Source: Bacillota bacterium (lineage in GTDB: Bacteria > Bacillota > Clostridia > Acetivibrionales > DTU013). From it: a stretch of DNA of 64,000 bases. Position numbers and translations under genes: made by a program. The stretch spans positions 1 to 64,000 of the forward strand of contig JAEZLF010000135.1 of NCBI GenBank assembly GCA_023435925.1, given 5' to 3'. The notes under the pieces are model-generated. The model did no database searches and was not told the origin of the DNA. It saw nothing but the letters and a program-made list of their open reading frames with translations. Shown in pieces: positions 34,158-43,997 of this stretch (position 1 is the stretch's first letter; every line of letters begins with the position of its first letter).

Positions 34158-35051
34158 ATGCATAGGCGAGAGTCGAAGATCGGTAGTATTTTTGATATAT
34201 TCAATGTCATTTTTCTCTGTCTGCTAGGGTTAATCACACTATATCCCTTTGTTTATATTGCGAGTGTATCAATCAGTGATATCAACGCAATTATTCGTCA
34301 GTCGATATACCTGTGGCCTGTAGGGTTTTCACTTGACGCATACAGCCTGGTTTTTTCGGATGTGAAGATCCTGATGGCTTATTTTAACACGCTTTGGTAC
34401 ACTGGAATAGGGACATTCATTAATGTAATTATTGTAACACTGGCAGCTTATCCTTTATCAAGGAAATATTATTCACAGCGCAACTGGATCATGATCTATT
34501 TTGCAATTACCATGTTTTTTAGCGGAGGTCTCGTTCCTACTTACCTCTTGGTCAATCAACTCGGTCTGTACAACACCAGATGGGCAATTATTCTTCCAGG
34601 TGCGGTAAGTGTATGGAATCTTGTTATAGCTAGAGTATTTTTTACCAACACGATACCTCAGGAGTTGACAGATGCCGCAAAAATTGACGGGGCTGGGGAA
34701 TTCATGATCTATCTGAAAATTGTTCTCCCCTTGTCAAAAGCAATTATGGCTGTTTTGGTGCTTTATAGCGGCGTGGCGCACTGGAATAATTTCTTCGGAC
34801 CGCTGATATATCTGGTGGACCAGGATAAATTTCCTCTGTCACTGTATCTCAGACGCGTACTAATTACTGGCATAAATATCGAAGCTGAAATGCGGCCGGA
34901 TCTGTATACGGATAGTATCAAGAATCAAGCAATCCTTGAACAGGTAAAACATGCCACCATCATGGTAACGATGCTTCCTATCATGTGTTCTTATCCATTT
35001 TTACAGAAATATTTCGTTAAGGGTGTAATGATAGGTTCGCTCAAGGGGTGA
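34158..35051 (+). CDS. Sugar ABC transporter permease, YtcP type
   Basis: Second membrane subunit, 297 residues, about six spans. The EAA loop ELTDAAKIDGAGEFMIYLKI is near residue 175, and the C-terminus QKYFVKGVMIGSLKG is closely similar to that of the first importer's permease. Strong AAAGGAGG site. Together with the preceding permease it forms the channel for a plant or host oligosaccharide. Confidence 0.92.
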   Translation: MHRRESKIGSIFDIFNVIFLCLLGLITLYPFVYIASVSISDINAIIRQSIYLWPVGFSLDAYSLVFSDVKILMAYFNTLWYTGIGTFINVIIVTLAAYPLSRKYYSQRNWIMIYFAITMFFSGGLVPTYLLVNQLGLYNTRWAIILPGAVSVWNLVIARVFFTNTIPQELTDAAKIDGAGEFMIYLKIVLPLSKAIMAVLVLYSGVAHWNNFFGPLIYLVDQDKFPLSLYLRRVLITGINIEAEMRPDLYTDSIKNQAILEQVKHATIMVTMLPIMCSYPFLQKYFVKGVMIGSLKG

Positions 35052-35113
35052 TGCACGTGCTCATCTGCTATATTATCGGTAAATTCTAATTAGAAAACAG
35101 ATATGGAGGAATT

Positions 35114-35866
35114 ATGATGCAAAGGTATGGATTGGCGCTTTTTACAATAAGAGAGGCAATGGCGCAGAATTGGAGAAAAACGCTTGAAAAGGTTGCTGAT
35201 ATGGGATACCGTGCAGTAGAGTTTGCCGGTTTCGGCGGTGTTGATCCCAAAGAACTGAAGAAAGCAGTTGAGGAGCTTGGGCTTGAGGCTCCGAGTAATC
35301 ATAGCATCGGATTTGAAAACTTGGAGAAGGATCTCAGGTATACTTATGAAAAGGATGCCGAGCTTGGAGTGCGATTCTGCGTATGCCCTTGCGGTAAAAG
35401 CTTTACCCGTGACGAATATTTACGTGCTGCAGAACTGCTTAACCGTCAGGGAGAGACTGCCAAACAATTTGGTCTTCAGCTTCTATATCACAATCATGCC
35501 CGGGAATTCACAAGCTTTGACGGGCAATACGGGCTTGATATTATTTTTGAAAATACTGATCCTGCGCTGGTGCAGGCTGAGATAGATACATATTGGGTGG
35601 CCTATTCCGGTGTAGATACCGTATCCTATCTTAAAAAGTATGCAGGAAGGTTGCCTCTTATTCATCTTAAGGATTTGAGCATTCATCAGGGAGAGAAAAT
35701 CTACAGCGAATTAGGCGAAGGATGTCTGGATATACCATCTTTCCTTCATGCGGCAGAAGAATGCGGAACACTTTACAGTATGGTCGAACAGGACGCATGT
35801 CTGCGTGACCCCATGGATAGCATATCCATCAGCATGAGCTACCTGAGGCGGATGGAGGAAAAATAA
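35114..35866 (+). CDS. Sugar phosphate isomerase/epimerase (AP2Ec TIM barrel)
   Basis: A 250-residue xylose-isomerase-like TIM barrel. Recognised by MGYRAVEFAGFGGVDP near the N-terminus, the metal-ligand stretches LLYHNHAREF (about 120), VQAEIDTYWV (about 155) and LPLIHLKD (about 185), and the C-terminal MVEQDAC (Glu ligand). Members act on inositols, hexuloses or keto-sugars; several cooperate with Gfo/Idh/MocA oxidoreductases, one of which is the next gene. The exact reaction cannot be read from sequence. Confidence 0.88.
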   Translation: MMQRYGLALFTIREAMAQNWRKTLEKVADMGYRAVEFAGFGGVDPKELKKAVEELGLEAPSNHSIGFENLEKDLRYTYEKDAELGVRFCVCPCGKSFTRDEYLRAAELLNRQGETAKQFGLQLLYHNHAREFTSFDGQYGLDIIFENTDPALVQAEIDTYWVAYSGVDTVSYLKKYAGRLPLIHLKDLSIHQGEKIYSELGEGCLDIPSFLHAAEECGTLYSMVEQDACLRDPMDSISISMSYLRRMEEK

Positions 35867-35892
35867 TGAAAGGGAATAAACGGTAAATTTGA

Positions 35893-37521
35893 ATGTATAA
35901 AGTGCTTTTAGTTCAACCGAATAATGATAAAAATGCTTCAAACAGTGCCGCTTCACTGCAGTCGGCCATACGACGTGATGGGAGATTTACATGCAGGACT
36001 GCGGACCTATCTAGTTTTGGAAACAGCATGGATGCTGATGTTGACGTGATCCTTCTCAACTCTTTTGGCCAAAATGTTGAGTTGACAGATAAGCAAAAGA
36101 TGGATTTTACTCAATGGGTTGAAAAGGGAGGGGTTTTGATTTGCTGCAACCGTTCCTTGAACATCATATGTGATGTTGCAGGTGTGAATGCGGATATATA
36201 CAAGGTTGACGATGCAGGGGTCATGGAATGGATATCCAATGGGAGGGAGGAATTGACAGGTAATCTCCCGGGAATGTCTTTAAATGATTCCAACTATCTG
36301 ATAAATCTTGATAAAAATACAGAAGGTATAGAAACACTTTATGAGAGCTGCTGGAGGATGAAACGGTATCCTACGGTTTTTACCGTTGCAAGAGAACAGG
36401 GCCTTTGCATATATCTGGGAGCAGGACTGTCGGAATCGACATGGAAATCAGCTTCATTCGTCAAACTGGTGCTTCGTCTCGCAGCTTTCGGGTGCGGCTT
36501 TCACACAACGAAAAAACAGCTTAACTTTGGTATCCTGGGGTATGGCGGAGAATTCCGGATGGGACTGCTCCACTCCCAGTGGATCGACAGTGTGTCTGGA
36601 CTCAGGACAGTAGCGGTGTGCGATAATGATCCATTAAGGATTCAGGCAGCGCGGCAGGAGCTTCCCGGACTTGAAGGATATTATACCGATTTGGATGATA
36701 TGCTTAAAATGAAGGAAGTCGACGTAATCGTAAATATTCTGCCTCACCACCTGCACGCCCCGCTGTCTATGAAATGTCTTTTGGCGGGCAAGCATGTCAT
36801 ATGCGAAAAGCCGTTCTGTCTTAACCTCGACGAAGCAGACAAGATGATAGAATTAGCTGAAGAGAAAAACCTGATGCTTAGTATTTTTCATAATCGGCGC
36901 TGGGATTCCGACTATCTTACAATAAAGGAAATCATTCGTCAGGGACTGATCGGAGATATATTCCATATAGAAGGATCCACGGGGGGGTTTAACCATCCGG
37001 GACATTCCTGGCGTTCTGACCCTGATATCAGCGGTGGAATCATGTATGATTTTGGATCGCATTTTGTTGATTGGATCCTGAATCTTGTTGATTCTCCCAT
37101 TGAGCAGATTTTGGGCGATATGCAAAAAAGAGTGTGGCATTCCGTGGGGAACGCAGACTACGGCAGTGCATGGCTCCGTTTTGAAAACGGAGCAACGGCC
37201 AATCTCGAAGTATCAAACATCTCTGCCTGCAAAAGACCAAAATGGCGAATACTCGGAACAAAAGGCAGCATAGAGATTCCGGTAGGCGGGGAATTGATCA
37301 TTCTGGTCAGCAATGTCAAGGGAATACGTCAGGAAACCAGAATGAAGGCATATACAAGTCCTGTGGCGGGTCTGTCTTATTATCAAAATATTGCCGGACA
37401 CATGTTTTATGGTGACGCACTTGGCGTGACAGCACAGGACGGTAAAAGAGTGATTGGAGTTCTCCAGACCATTCATGAAAGCTGGAAGCAGAAAAAGAGC
37501 TTGCCCCCGCTCGTCAGATAG
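35893..37521 (+). CDS. ThuA-like domain fused to Gfo/Idh/MocA oxidoreductase
   Basis: Two-part protein of 542 residues. Residues about 1-205 resemble the ThuA-like/glutamine-amidotransferase fold (VDVILLNSF, LTDKQKMDFTQWVEKGGVLI, YPTVFTVAREQGLCIYLG). From about 212, LNFGILGYGGEFRMG opens a NAD(P)-binding Gfo/Idh/MocA domain, with the motif CEKPFCLNLDEADKMI (catalytic Lys, about 300) and the C-terminal GSHFVDWILNLV. In Rhizobium ThuA and ThuB are separate proteins for trehalose-type keto-sugar metabolism. The fusion and the neighbouring AP2Ec isomerase suggest oxidation of a glycoside. The start at 35893 has only a poor ribosome site. Confidence 0.85.
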   Translation: MYKVLLVQPNNDKNASNSAASLQSAIRRDGRFTCRTADLSSFGNSMDADVDVILLNSFGQNVELTDKQKMDFTQWVEKGGVLICCNRSLNIICDVAGVNADIYKVDDAGVMEWISNGREELTGNLPGMSLNDSNYLINLDKNTEGIETLYESCWRMKRYPTVFTVAREQGLCIYLGAGLSESTWKSASFVKLVLRLAAFGCGFHTTKKQLNFGILGYGGEFRMGLLHSQWIDSVSGLRTVAVCDNDPLRIQAARQELPGLEGYYTDLDDMLKMKEVDVIVNILPHHLHAPLSMKCLLAGKHVICEKPFCLNLDEADKMIELAEEKNLMLSIFHNRRWDSDYLTIKEIIRQGLIGDIFHIEGSTGGFNHPGHSWRSDPDISGGIMYDFGSHFVDWILNLVDSPIEQILGDMQKRVWHSVGNADYGSAWLRFENGATANLEVSNISACKRPKWRILGTKGSIEIPVGGELIILVSNVKGIRQETRMKAYTSPVAGLSYYQNIAGHMFYGDALGVTAQDGKRVIGVLQTIHESWKQKKSLPPLVR

Positions 37522-37597
37522 AAGGATGTTTGATGGGTTAAAAGCTTTGAATCAATATGACCGGATGTGGAAAATTGCTTTTAAAGGTGGTATTCAA

Positions 37598-40500
37598 TTG
37601 CAGAATATTTTTGAGAAAATTAATCGAACCTGTAAAGATCTAAAGGAATTATTATTTGTTGATGATAATTTTCAATGTGAGGTTGTATTTAAGCATGGTT
37701 GTTATTTGGATCCGACCCATGCGGAAAACGACGGACAGGAATGGGTGGTGTTCGCTCCAGGCCAATACTGGGGTGGTCGGGATTGTCATGCTTGGTTCAG
37801 GACCTCGGTGCTCATACCGGACAAATTCAAAGGAAAGCCGGTTTGCCTTCAGGTTCTTACTTCACGAACAGGGTGGGACGCCACCAATCCGCAATTCTTA
37901 ATATTCGTAGATGGGGTTCCAACACAGGGTATGGATGTTCATCATACGGAATGTCTGCTGACCGAATGTGCTGAACCAGGTCGGCGCTTCTGTATTGATT
38001 TACAGGCATACAGTGGGATGAGGGAAGAACCTTGCCTGCTGACACTTCGTCTTTTGGCAATCGATAGGGAAATTCAGGATATGTACTATAGTCTTTCGGT
38101 TCCTCTTGAGGTGGCGCAGCTTCTGCAGGACAATGACCCGCAGCGGTGTGACATGATGGCGGCCCTGGATAGAGCTTGTAATCATCTGGATTTCCGCTGC
38201 CCCCGCAGTGAGGAATTTTACCGTTCGCTGCGGAAGGCGAAGCAGATGCTGGAAGAAGAATTATATCAGCGGCTGGGCGGCTGGGATTTGACGGAAGCGG
38301 TCTGTACCGGGCATACGCATATTGATGTTGCATGGTTGTGGACGGTTGCACAGACACGGCAGAAGGCGGTTCGAAGTTTCGCAACGGTACTTAAATATAT
38401 GGACGAGTATCCGGAATACCGGTTTATGTCCAGTCAACCGCAGCTTTATGAGTTTGTAAAGGAAGACAACCCGGAGCTGTACCTGAGAATTAAGGAAAAA
38501 GTCCGTCAGGGACGCTGGGAAGCAGAAGGAGCCATGTGGGTAGAGGCTGATTGCAATGTTCCCTCCGGTGAGTCGTTGGTTCGCCAGATTCTTTACGGCG
38601 TCCGCTTCTTCATGCAGGAATTCGGCGTGCGCAGCCGTGTAGCATGGTTGCCGGATGTTTTCGGCTATAACGCATCACTTCCTCAGATATTTAAAAAGTG
38701 CGGAATTGACTATTTCATGACAACAAAAATCAATTGGAATCAGTTTAATCGTTTACCAAACGATACCTTCTATTGGGAAGGCATTGACGGAAGCCGGGTG
38801 TTGACGCATTTGATTGTGACAAAGGATCCGGATTCAAAACGCCCATTTTTCAGCACTTATAATGGTTTAGCATGTCCAAAGGCTATTATGGGAGGCTGGG
38901 AACAATACCAGAACAAGGATATTAATAAAGATATTTTGGTTTCTTATGGGTATGGCGACGGCGGCGGCGGGCCGACAGTTGAGATGCTGGAAAACCTAAG
39001 AAGGATGAGCCGGGGACTTCCCGGATGTCCAAAGACACGTCAGGGATCGGTGCTTGATTTCTTCACGGGGCTTGAAGAGAAAATAAGAAGCTATCCTGAC
39101 GCACCTAAATGGCGAGGAGAGCTTTATCTCGAATATCATCAGGGTACGTATACTTCGATGGCGAGGAATAAACGAGCAAATCGCAGATGTGAAACGCTTC
39201 TGATGTGGGCGGAGATGTTCGGGGCAATCAACTCATATAATGCGGCGTACCCGCGGAGCGAGCTTGAACGTGCCTGGAAGACTGTGCTGCTTAATCAGTT
39301 CCATGATATTCTCCCCGGAACCTCTATAGCCCAGGTATATGACGTGACGAAGCGGGAATACGAGGATGTGGAACAGACAGTGGAGCGCCTTGTTGAAACC
39401 TCGCTTTCAGACATCAGCTCCCGCATATCCATAGAAAAGCCTTCACTTGTTGTGTTTAACAACCAGGGTTTTGAACGTTCCGGCATTGTTAGCTTCACCC
39501 TGCCGGAGGGATGGGACACGGTTAGTCTGGTTGATACCAGAACGGGAAACATTTTGGCATGCCAGAGAGACAGTATTGCCGGAAAATGTATTAGCTGGGT
39601 ACCGCAGATTCCGTCTGTCGGATACCAGGTATTCGAACTGCAAAGAGCGCTGGGGGAGGAAAATAATAAATCATTTGTTGCGAATAGCCACCTGTTGGAA
39701 AATGATTTTTATCGGATTACTTTCGATAATCGCGGGTTTCTTGCAAGTATTTTCGATAAAACAGCGGAACGTGAGGTGCTTCGTCCGGGTAGCTACGGGA
39801 ATGTGATACAGGCGTTTGAAGATAGGCCCCGAAGCGGCGATAACTGGAATATTGAAATATTTTACACGGATAAGATGTGGGAGATCGATGACGTTGCGGA
39901 GTTCGAAGTTTGCGAGATGGGGCCGGTGCGTTCGGGAGTATATCTGAAAAGGCGGTTCCTTGATTCCATAATTGAGCAAAGAATCTACCTCTATCATAAC
40001 GTGCCGCGTATTGATTTTGTTACGGATATTAACTGGAAACAGTCGCAGATTTTGCTTAAAGTACTTTTCCCGGTTGACCTTAACGCCGATCATGCAACCT
40101 ATGATATCCAGTTTGGGAATATTACCAGACCGACGCATGTGAACACAAGCTGGGAGTTTGCTCAGTACGAGGTCTGCGCGCACCGGTGGGCGGACATATC
40201 GGAATTTGACTATGGGGTGAGTCTTATGAACGATTGTAAATACGGGTATGACATAAGGGACGGGGACATGCGTCTTACCTTGCTCAAAAGCGGAATTTAC
40301 CCTAATCCCAATACCGATCAGGAGAATCATCACTTTACATATTCAATTTTCCCTCATACCCAGGGATGGCAGCAGGGTGGTACAGAGCAAATGGCAGCAG
40401 ACCTGAACGATCCGATGCGAGCCGTTCTCAGGGAAGAGGGCAGTGGAAGCGGAGGGCTGTCGTCCAGCTTTTTGCGTATTGATCAGCATGGAATTTTTGT

Positions 40501-40726
40501 AGACTCCATAAAAATGAGTGAGGATGGCAGTGAAATGATTATCAGGGTACATGAGAACTGGAACAGACACTGCCGGGCAACTATAAAATTTGAGTGGCCT
40601 TTGAGTTCTGCATCGGAATGTAATTTGATCGAAGAGGAACAGTTCAATGCTTATTGGACGGAAAATACGCTTTCCTTTGACATGAGACCTTATGAAATCA
40701 AGACCTTTAAGCTTACGTTTTACTGA
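37598..40726 (+). CDS. Alpha-mannosidase, GH38 (second copy)
   Basis: Family 38 glycosidase of about 1042 residues, cytoplasmic. Motifs: GHTHIDVAWLW (about 238), WLPDVFGYN with the nucleophile Asp (about 352), and LLNQFHDILPGTSI (about 565). The frame is open back to 37454 inside the previous gene, but the best start is TTG 37598, behind AAAGGTGG with 7-nt spacing. This places LQNIFEKIN at the N-terminus, aligning with the first GH38. The two copies share motifs but differ widely elsewhere, suggesting different substrates or linkages. Same operon as the importer. Confidence 0.92.
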   Translation: MQNIFEKINRTCKDLKELLFVDDNFQCEVVFKHGCYLDPTHAENDGQEWVVFAPGQYWGGRDCHAWFRTSVLIPDKFKGKPVCLQVLTSRTGWDATNPQFLIFVDGVPTQGMDVHHTECLLTECAEPGRRFCIDLQAYSGMREEPCLLTLRLLAIDREIQDMYYSLSVPLEVAQLLQDNDPQRCDMMAALDRACNHLDFRCPRSEEFYRSLRKAKQMLEEELYQRLGGWDLTEAVCTGHTHIDVAWLWTVAQTRQKAVRSFATVLKYMDEYPEYRFMSSQPQLYEFVKEDNPELYLRIKEKVRQGRWEAEGAMWVEADCNVPSGESLVRQILYGVRFFMQEFGVRSRVAWLPDVFGYNASLPQIFKKCGIDYFMTTKINWNQFNRLPNDTFYWEGIDGSRVLTHLIVTKDPDSKRPFFSTYNGLACPKAIMGGWEQYQNKDINKDILVSYGYGDGGGGPTVEMLENLRRMSRGLPGCPKTRQGSVLDFFTGLEEKIRSYPDAPKWRGELYLEYHQGTYTSMARNKRANRRCETLLMWAEMFGAINSYNAAYPRSELERAWKTVLLNQFHDILPGTSIAQVYDVTKREYEDVEQTVERLVETSLSDISSRISIEKPSLVVFNNQGFERSGIVSFTLPEGWDTVSLVDTRTGNILACQRDSIAGKCISWVPQIPSVGYQVFELQRALGEENNKSFVANSHLLENDFYRITFDNRGFLASIFDKTAEREVLRPGSYGNVIQAFEDRPRSGDNWNIEIFYTDKMWEIDDVAEFEVCEMGPVRSGVYLKRRFLDSIIEQRIYLYHNVPRIDFVTDINWKQSQILLKVLFPVDLNADHATYDIQFGNITRPTHVNTSWEFAQYEVCAHRWADISEFDYGVSLMNDCKYGYDIRDGDMRLTLLKSGIYPNPNTDQENHHFTYSIFPHTQGWQQGGTEQMAADLNDPMRAVLREEGSGSGGLSSSFLRIDQHGIFVDSIKMSEDGSEMIIRVHENWNRHCRATIKFEWPLSSASECNLIEEEQFNAYWTENTLSFDMRPYEIKTFKLTFY

Positions 40727-40766
40727 GTGCCGGAGTGTAACTGGAAAAATACATGAGGAGGAGAAG

Positions 40767-43700
40767 ATGAATAATAGGATCTGCGAATGGGAGTTCATAG
40801 ATAACAGACTTCAAATGCGTACGCAATCATTGAATATCCGTCTGTATTTCACAGATGAAAGGGTTTTACGCCTGCAATGCACCAAACGGTCTGACGGGTC
40901 CGCCTGCGACATATCGATTCTCGATTCGCAGCCCGAACCCGTTGCAGTGCGATTTTATGAGGGAGAGGGCGAACTGCTCCTTTATTCAGAGAGCATTACA
41001 GCGAGAATTGGAATCTCGAATTTTTCCATCCGCGTTCAGACGAAGGATGGACGGGAGTTGTTTAAGAGCGCTGCTGAAAGGGCGCTGGAGACGGAAACAG
41101 GCGTGACGATCTTCCGTATGCATTACGGATCGGATGAGCGTATCTATGGCCTTGGACAGGATCCTATGGCCAGGCTTGACCATAGAGACAATGAGCGCCG
41201 GATGTGGAATCGTACTGATCGCAGGCGACGCAGCGGGAATAACGGTATTCCGTTCTACAGTTCCAGCGCCGGATACGGTTTATTTCTGAATTCATATCTT
41301 CCTGCCCGCTTTGCGGTTGGACGGGCATATACGCCTGAAGCTCCAGAGCTCAGGACAGGTCCCGACGGAGAGGATCCAAATCCGGATCCGTGGCCGTATA
41401 ATCAAAAAAATCCAGAAAGTCATCCGGATGAGATATCTGTGATTCACGATCATGATGGGCTGGATTTGTTTTTCTTATGTATGGAGCAGCTTGACGACAT
41501 CCAGAGTAAATATTGCGAGCTGACAGGCCATGCTATTCTACTGCCTCGCTGGGCATTTGGACTGATTCAGAGCAAAAACCGTTATCGCAGCATGCAGGAG
41601 TTGATGATGATCGCAAAACGATACCGCGAAAAGGGAATACCTCTGGATTGTCTGGTCATCGACTGGCTCTGGTTCAAAGAGTTTGGCGATCTTTCATGGG
41701 ATAATGAATTTTGGCCGGAGCCGGAAAAGGGAATAAAAGAGCTTGCTGAGCTCGGTATACGAGTGATGCAGGCGCAGCATCCGTTTATTGACCGCCAGTC
41801 GATGAAATATCCGTCGATGCTGAAAAAAGGCTATTTAAGCCGTGTTCCGGAAAATTACCGTCCGACATATGATTTCACAAATCCCGAGGCATCGGAGCAC
41901 TGGTGGAACAATGAAGCTGCGCCGCTTTACAGAACAGGTATAAGGGCTTATTGGACAGATATGAGTGAGCCGGAGGATGACCATCCTCAGACAGGCTATT
42001 TCATTGGGGGGCGTGACAGGGCACACAACCAGTACGCCTTGCTGTGGAGTCGTGCTCTATATGAAGGACAGCGAAGGGATTTTTCCGAGCGGGTCTTTAT
42101 ACTCTCCCGTGGCCTTTCTGCCGGAATTCAGCGATATGGGACTGCACACTGGTCCAATGATATTGAAGCAAGCTGGGAGGTGCTTCGGGATCAGGTGGTT
42201 ATCGGACAAGGTGTCGCTTTGTCAGGACAGCTTTACTGGTGTACTGACATCGGAGGTTTTATGACTCTCGGTAACTTTTCATCCGAGCTTTATATACGCT
42301 GGATGCAGTGGGGTGTTTTTTGTACATTATTCCGTACACATGGCACTCGTGCAGATAATGAGCCGTGGTCTTTCGGAGAAGAAGCGGAGAGGATTATTTC
42401 CGAAACTATCCGTCTGCGGTATCGGCTTATGCCTTATATTTACAGCTGCATCCGCCAGGCTACTCTGGATGGAAGGCCGGTGCTCCGGGCTATGGCGCTG
42501 GATTTTCCCGATGATGATACAGCATGTGCGCAGACAGATCAGTATATGTTTGGACCATCGATTCTTGTCGCACCGGTTGTGGAGCATGGTGAGAGAAGTC
42601 GCAGACTGTATCTGCCGGAGGGATTATGGTATGATTTTTGGGAGGGTGTCGCATATGGAGGCGGCCGATTTATAACGGTTCCGGCCCCTCTTGAGAGAAT
42701 ACCACTTTTTGTTAAGGCAGGGAGTATCATTCCCACGGTCAATCACCCTGTGCAGAATTCCATGGAGGTGCCCTGTGAGATCTTGTTGAAAGCATATCCA
42801 GGGGAAAAAGGCGCATTTTTACTTTACGAGGATGATGGGGTGAGTTATTCGTATGAAAACGGGGAGTATGTACTTACCCGTATTGAAATGGACAGCGAAG
42901 GGAAGATATCGACAGAGGTCCTCCATCATGTGCCGGGGATTGTTCCCGAGAACAGGAAGTACTCAGTTGAACTGTCTTCCATTCCTTCTGAGGATAATCC
43001 CGAAATTTTTGTTGATAGTGATTTAACGGGTAATGGGATTTTAAATGTTTACCTCACCATTGTCGGGCATGGGAATGCCACTCAGAAAGCATCTGCCTCC
43101 GTTAAAATACCACAGGGTTGGGAAGGCCGGATGAAGGTGAAAGAAGCGGTATTAAATGATTTTTGTGTCTTGCATGCTGTCTTGCGTCCTGTTTCCGACT
43201 GCTTGCCGGTTCGCTTTCATAGTGAATTTCATCTGAAGCTGATATGCTCAGGAAGAGAAAAAATTATGCAAATCCCCTTTAGTTATGGAAGCGGATTTGC
43301 AACACGCTTTCAGTTAATGGGGGATTTTGAAAACAAGGCCGGTATCAATACCGTAACGCCGGTAGAAGAAGATCAGGAGCTTCCGTTTTATGAGGCGGAA
43401 AGCCGGATGTTCTGGAATCGGAGGTATGAAGACGAATTTAATAGTATGGGATATGTGTACTGCTGGCGGAACAAGGTCGAGGAAGGTCCCCGGCCCGTGT
43501 CTTACGCCAGATGTACTGTGCTTTCGGATAATGAGAGGGAGGCGTATATCGAATGTTCGGGGGACAACTCTCTTATGCTGTGGGTGAATAAAGAGCTTGT
43601 GTTTTCTTCAAGTTCCATTGTATACAGACAGGTCTTACAAAACCCGATCCGGCTTAAGGAAGGAGAAAATCTGATACTCATCAAGGTAGCCCAGAACCAT

Positions 43701-43796
43701 CCGAAACCCTACAGTGGCCGGGAGCTTGGGTTTAGCTTCAGACTGGTGGACCGGAGCGGTAAACCAATGGAGGATTTATTATATAATCCTAAATAA
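40767..43796 (+). CDS. Glycoside hydrolase family 31 with extra C-terminal domain
   Basis: Retaining alpha-glucosidase/alpha-xylosidase-type enzyme, about 1009 residues. The catalytic barrel has CLVIDWLWFKEFGD, the nucleophile Asp in YWTDMSEPE (about 395) and the acid/base Asp in HWSNDIEASWEVLRDQ (about 460). It is followed by the usual beta domains (DGVSYSYENGEY). The last 250 residues (from about 760) exceed the normal family and contain a jelly-roll-like segment (AYIECSGDNSLMLWVNKEL), perhaps carbohydrate binding. The start is ATG 40767 behind GGAGGAG. No signal peptide. Confidence 0.92.
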   Translation: MNNRICEWEFIDNRLQMRTQSLNIRLYFTDERVLRLQCTKRSDGSACDISILDSQPEPVAVRFYEGEGELLLYSESITARIGISNFSIRVQTKDGRELFKSAAERALETETGVTIFRMHYGSDERIYGLGQDPMARLDHRDNERRMWNRTDRRRRSGNNGIPFYSSSAGYGLFLNSYLPARFAVGRAYTPEAPELRTGPDGEDPNPDPWPYNQKNPESHPDEISVIHDHDGLDLFFLCMEQLDDIQSKYCELTGHAILLPRWAFGLIQSKNRYRSMQELMMIAKRYREKGIPLDCLVIDWLWFKEFGDLSWDNEFWPEPEKGIKELAELGIRVMQAQHPFIDRQSMKYPSMLKKGYLSRVPENYRPTYDFTNPEASEHWWNNEAAPLYRTGIRAYWTDMSEPEDDHPQTGYFIGGRDRAHNQYALLWSRALYEGQRRDFSERVFILSRGLSAGIQRYGTAHWSNDIEASWEVLRDQVVIGQGVALSGQLYWCTDIGGFMTLGNFSSELYIRWMQWGVFCTLFRTHGTRADNEPWSFGEEAERIISETIRLRYRLMPYIYSCIRQATLDGRPVLRAMALDFPDDDTACAQTDQYMFGPSILVAPVVEHGERSRRLYLPEGLWYDFWEGVAYGGGRFITVPAPLERIPLFVKAGSIIPTVNHPVQNSMEVPCEILLKAYPGEKGAFLLYEDDGVSYSYENGEYVLTRIEMDSEGKISTEVLHHVPGIVPENRKYSVELSSIPSEDNPEIFVDSDLTGNGILNVYLTIVGHGNATQKASASVKIPQGWEGRMKVKEAVLNDFCVLHAVLRPVSDCLPVRFHSEFHLKLICSGREKIMQIPFSYGSGFATRFQLMGDFENKAGINTVTPVEEDQELPFYEAESRMFWNRRYEDEFNSMGYVYCWRNKVEEGPRPVSYARCTVLSDNEREAYIECSGDNSLMLWVNKELVFSSSSIVYRQVLQNPIRLKEGENLILIKVAQNHPKPYSGRELGFSFRLVDRSGKPMEDLLYNPK

Positions 43797-43800
43797 CGAG

Positions 43801-43915
43801 GCGAAAGATGTCCCCCCGCTTCTATAAGTAGCGGGTACCGATTTGGTTTTCAGGCGGCGAGCATATCTCCCGCCCGATGCTTGCGACCAGCCTCGTTGAA
43901 ACGCAGCAGCAGTAA
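43801..43915. repeat. Degenerate relative of the small repeat element, copy E
   Basis: GTCCCCCCGCTTCTATAAG..GCGGGTACCGATT (43810-43843) matches the first hairpin region of copy A (GTCCCCCACCTCTAAGG..GGCGGGTTTCCGATT). GCTTGCGACCAGCC (43879-43892) equals the flank of copy B at 4544-4557. It sits between GH31 and GH3 and partly fills their 201-bp gap. Confidence 0.5.
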
Positions 43916-43997
43916 GAAAATTTTTCTATAACCGAAAAATTTTCTTTGAACCGATGCGTTATAACGAAGCAGACAAAGGATTGGTTAGGAGGAAAAA

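Noticed and set aside
39671..40333. 220-codon minus-strand frame
   Set aside because: Antisense to the second GH38, which is clearly coding to its C-terminus.
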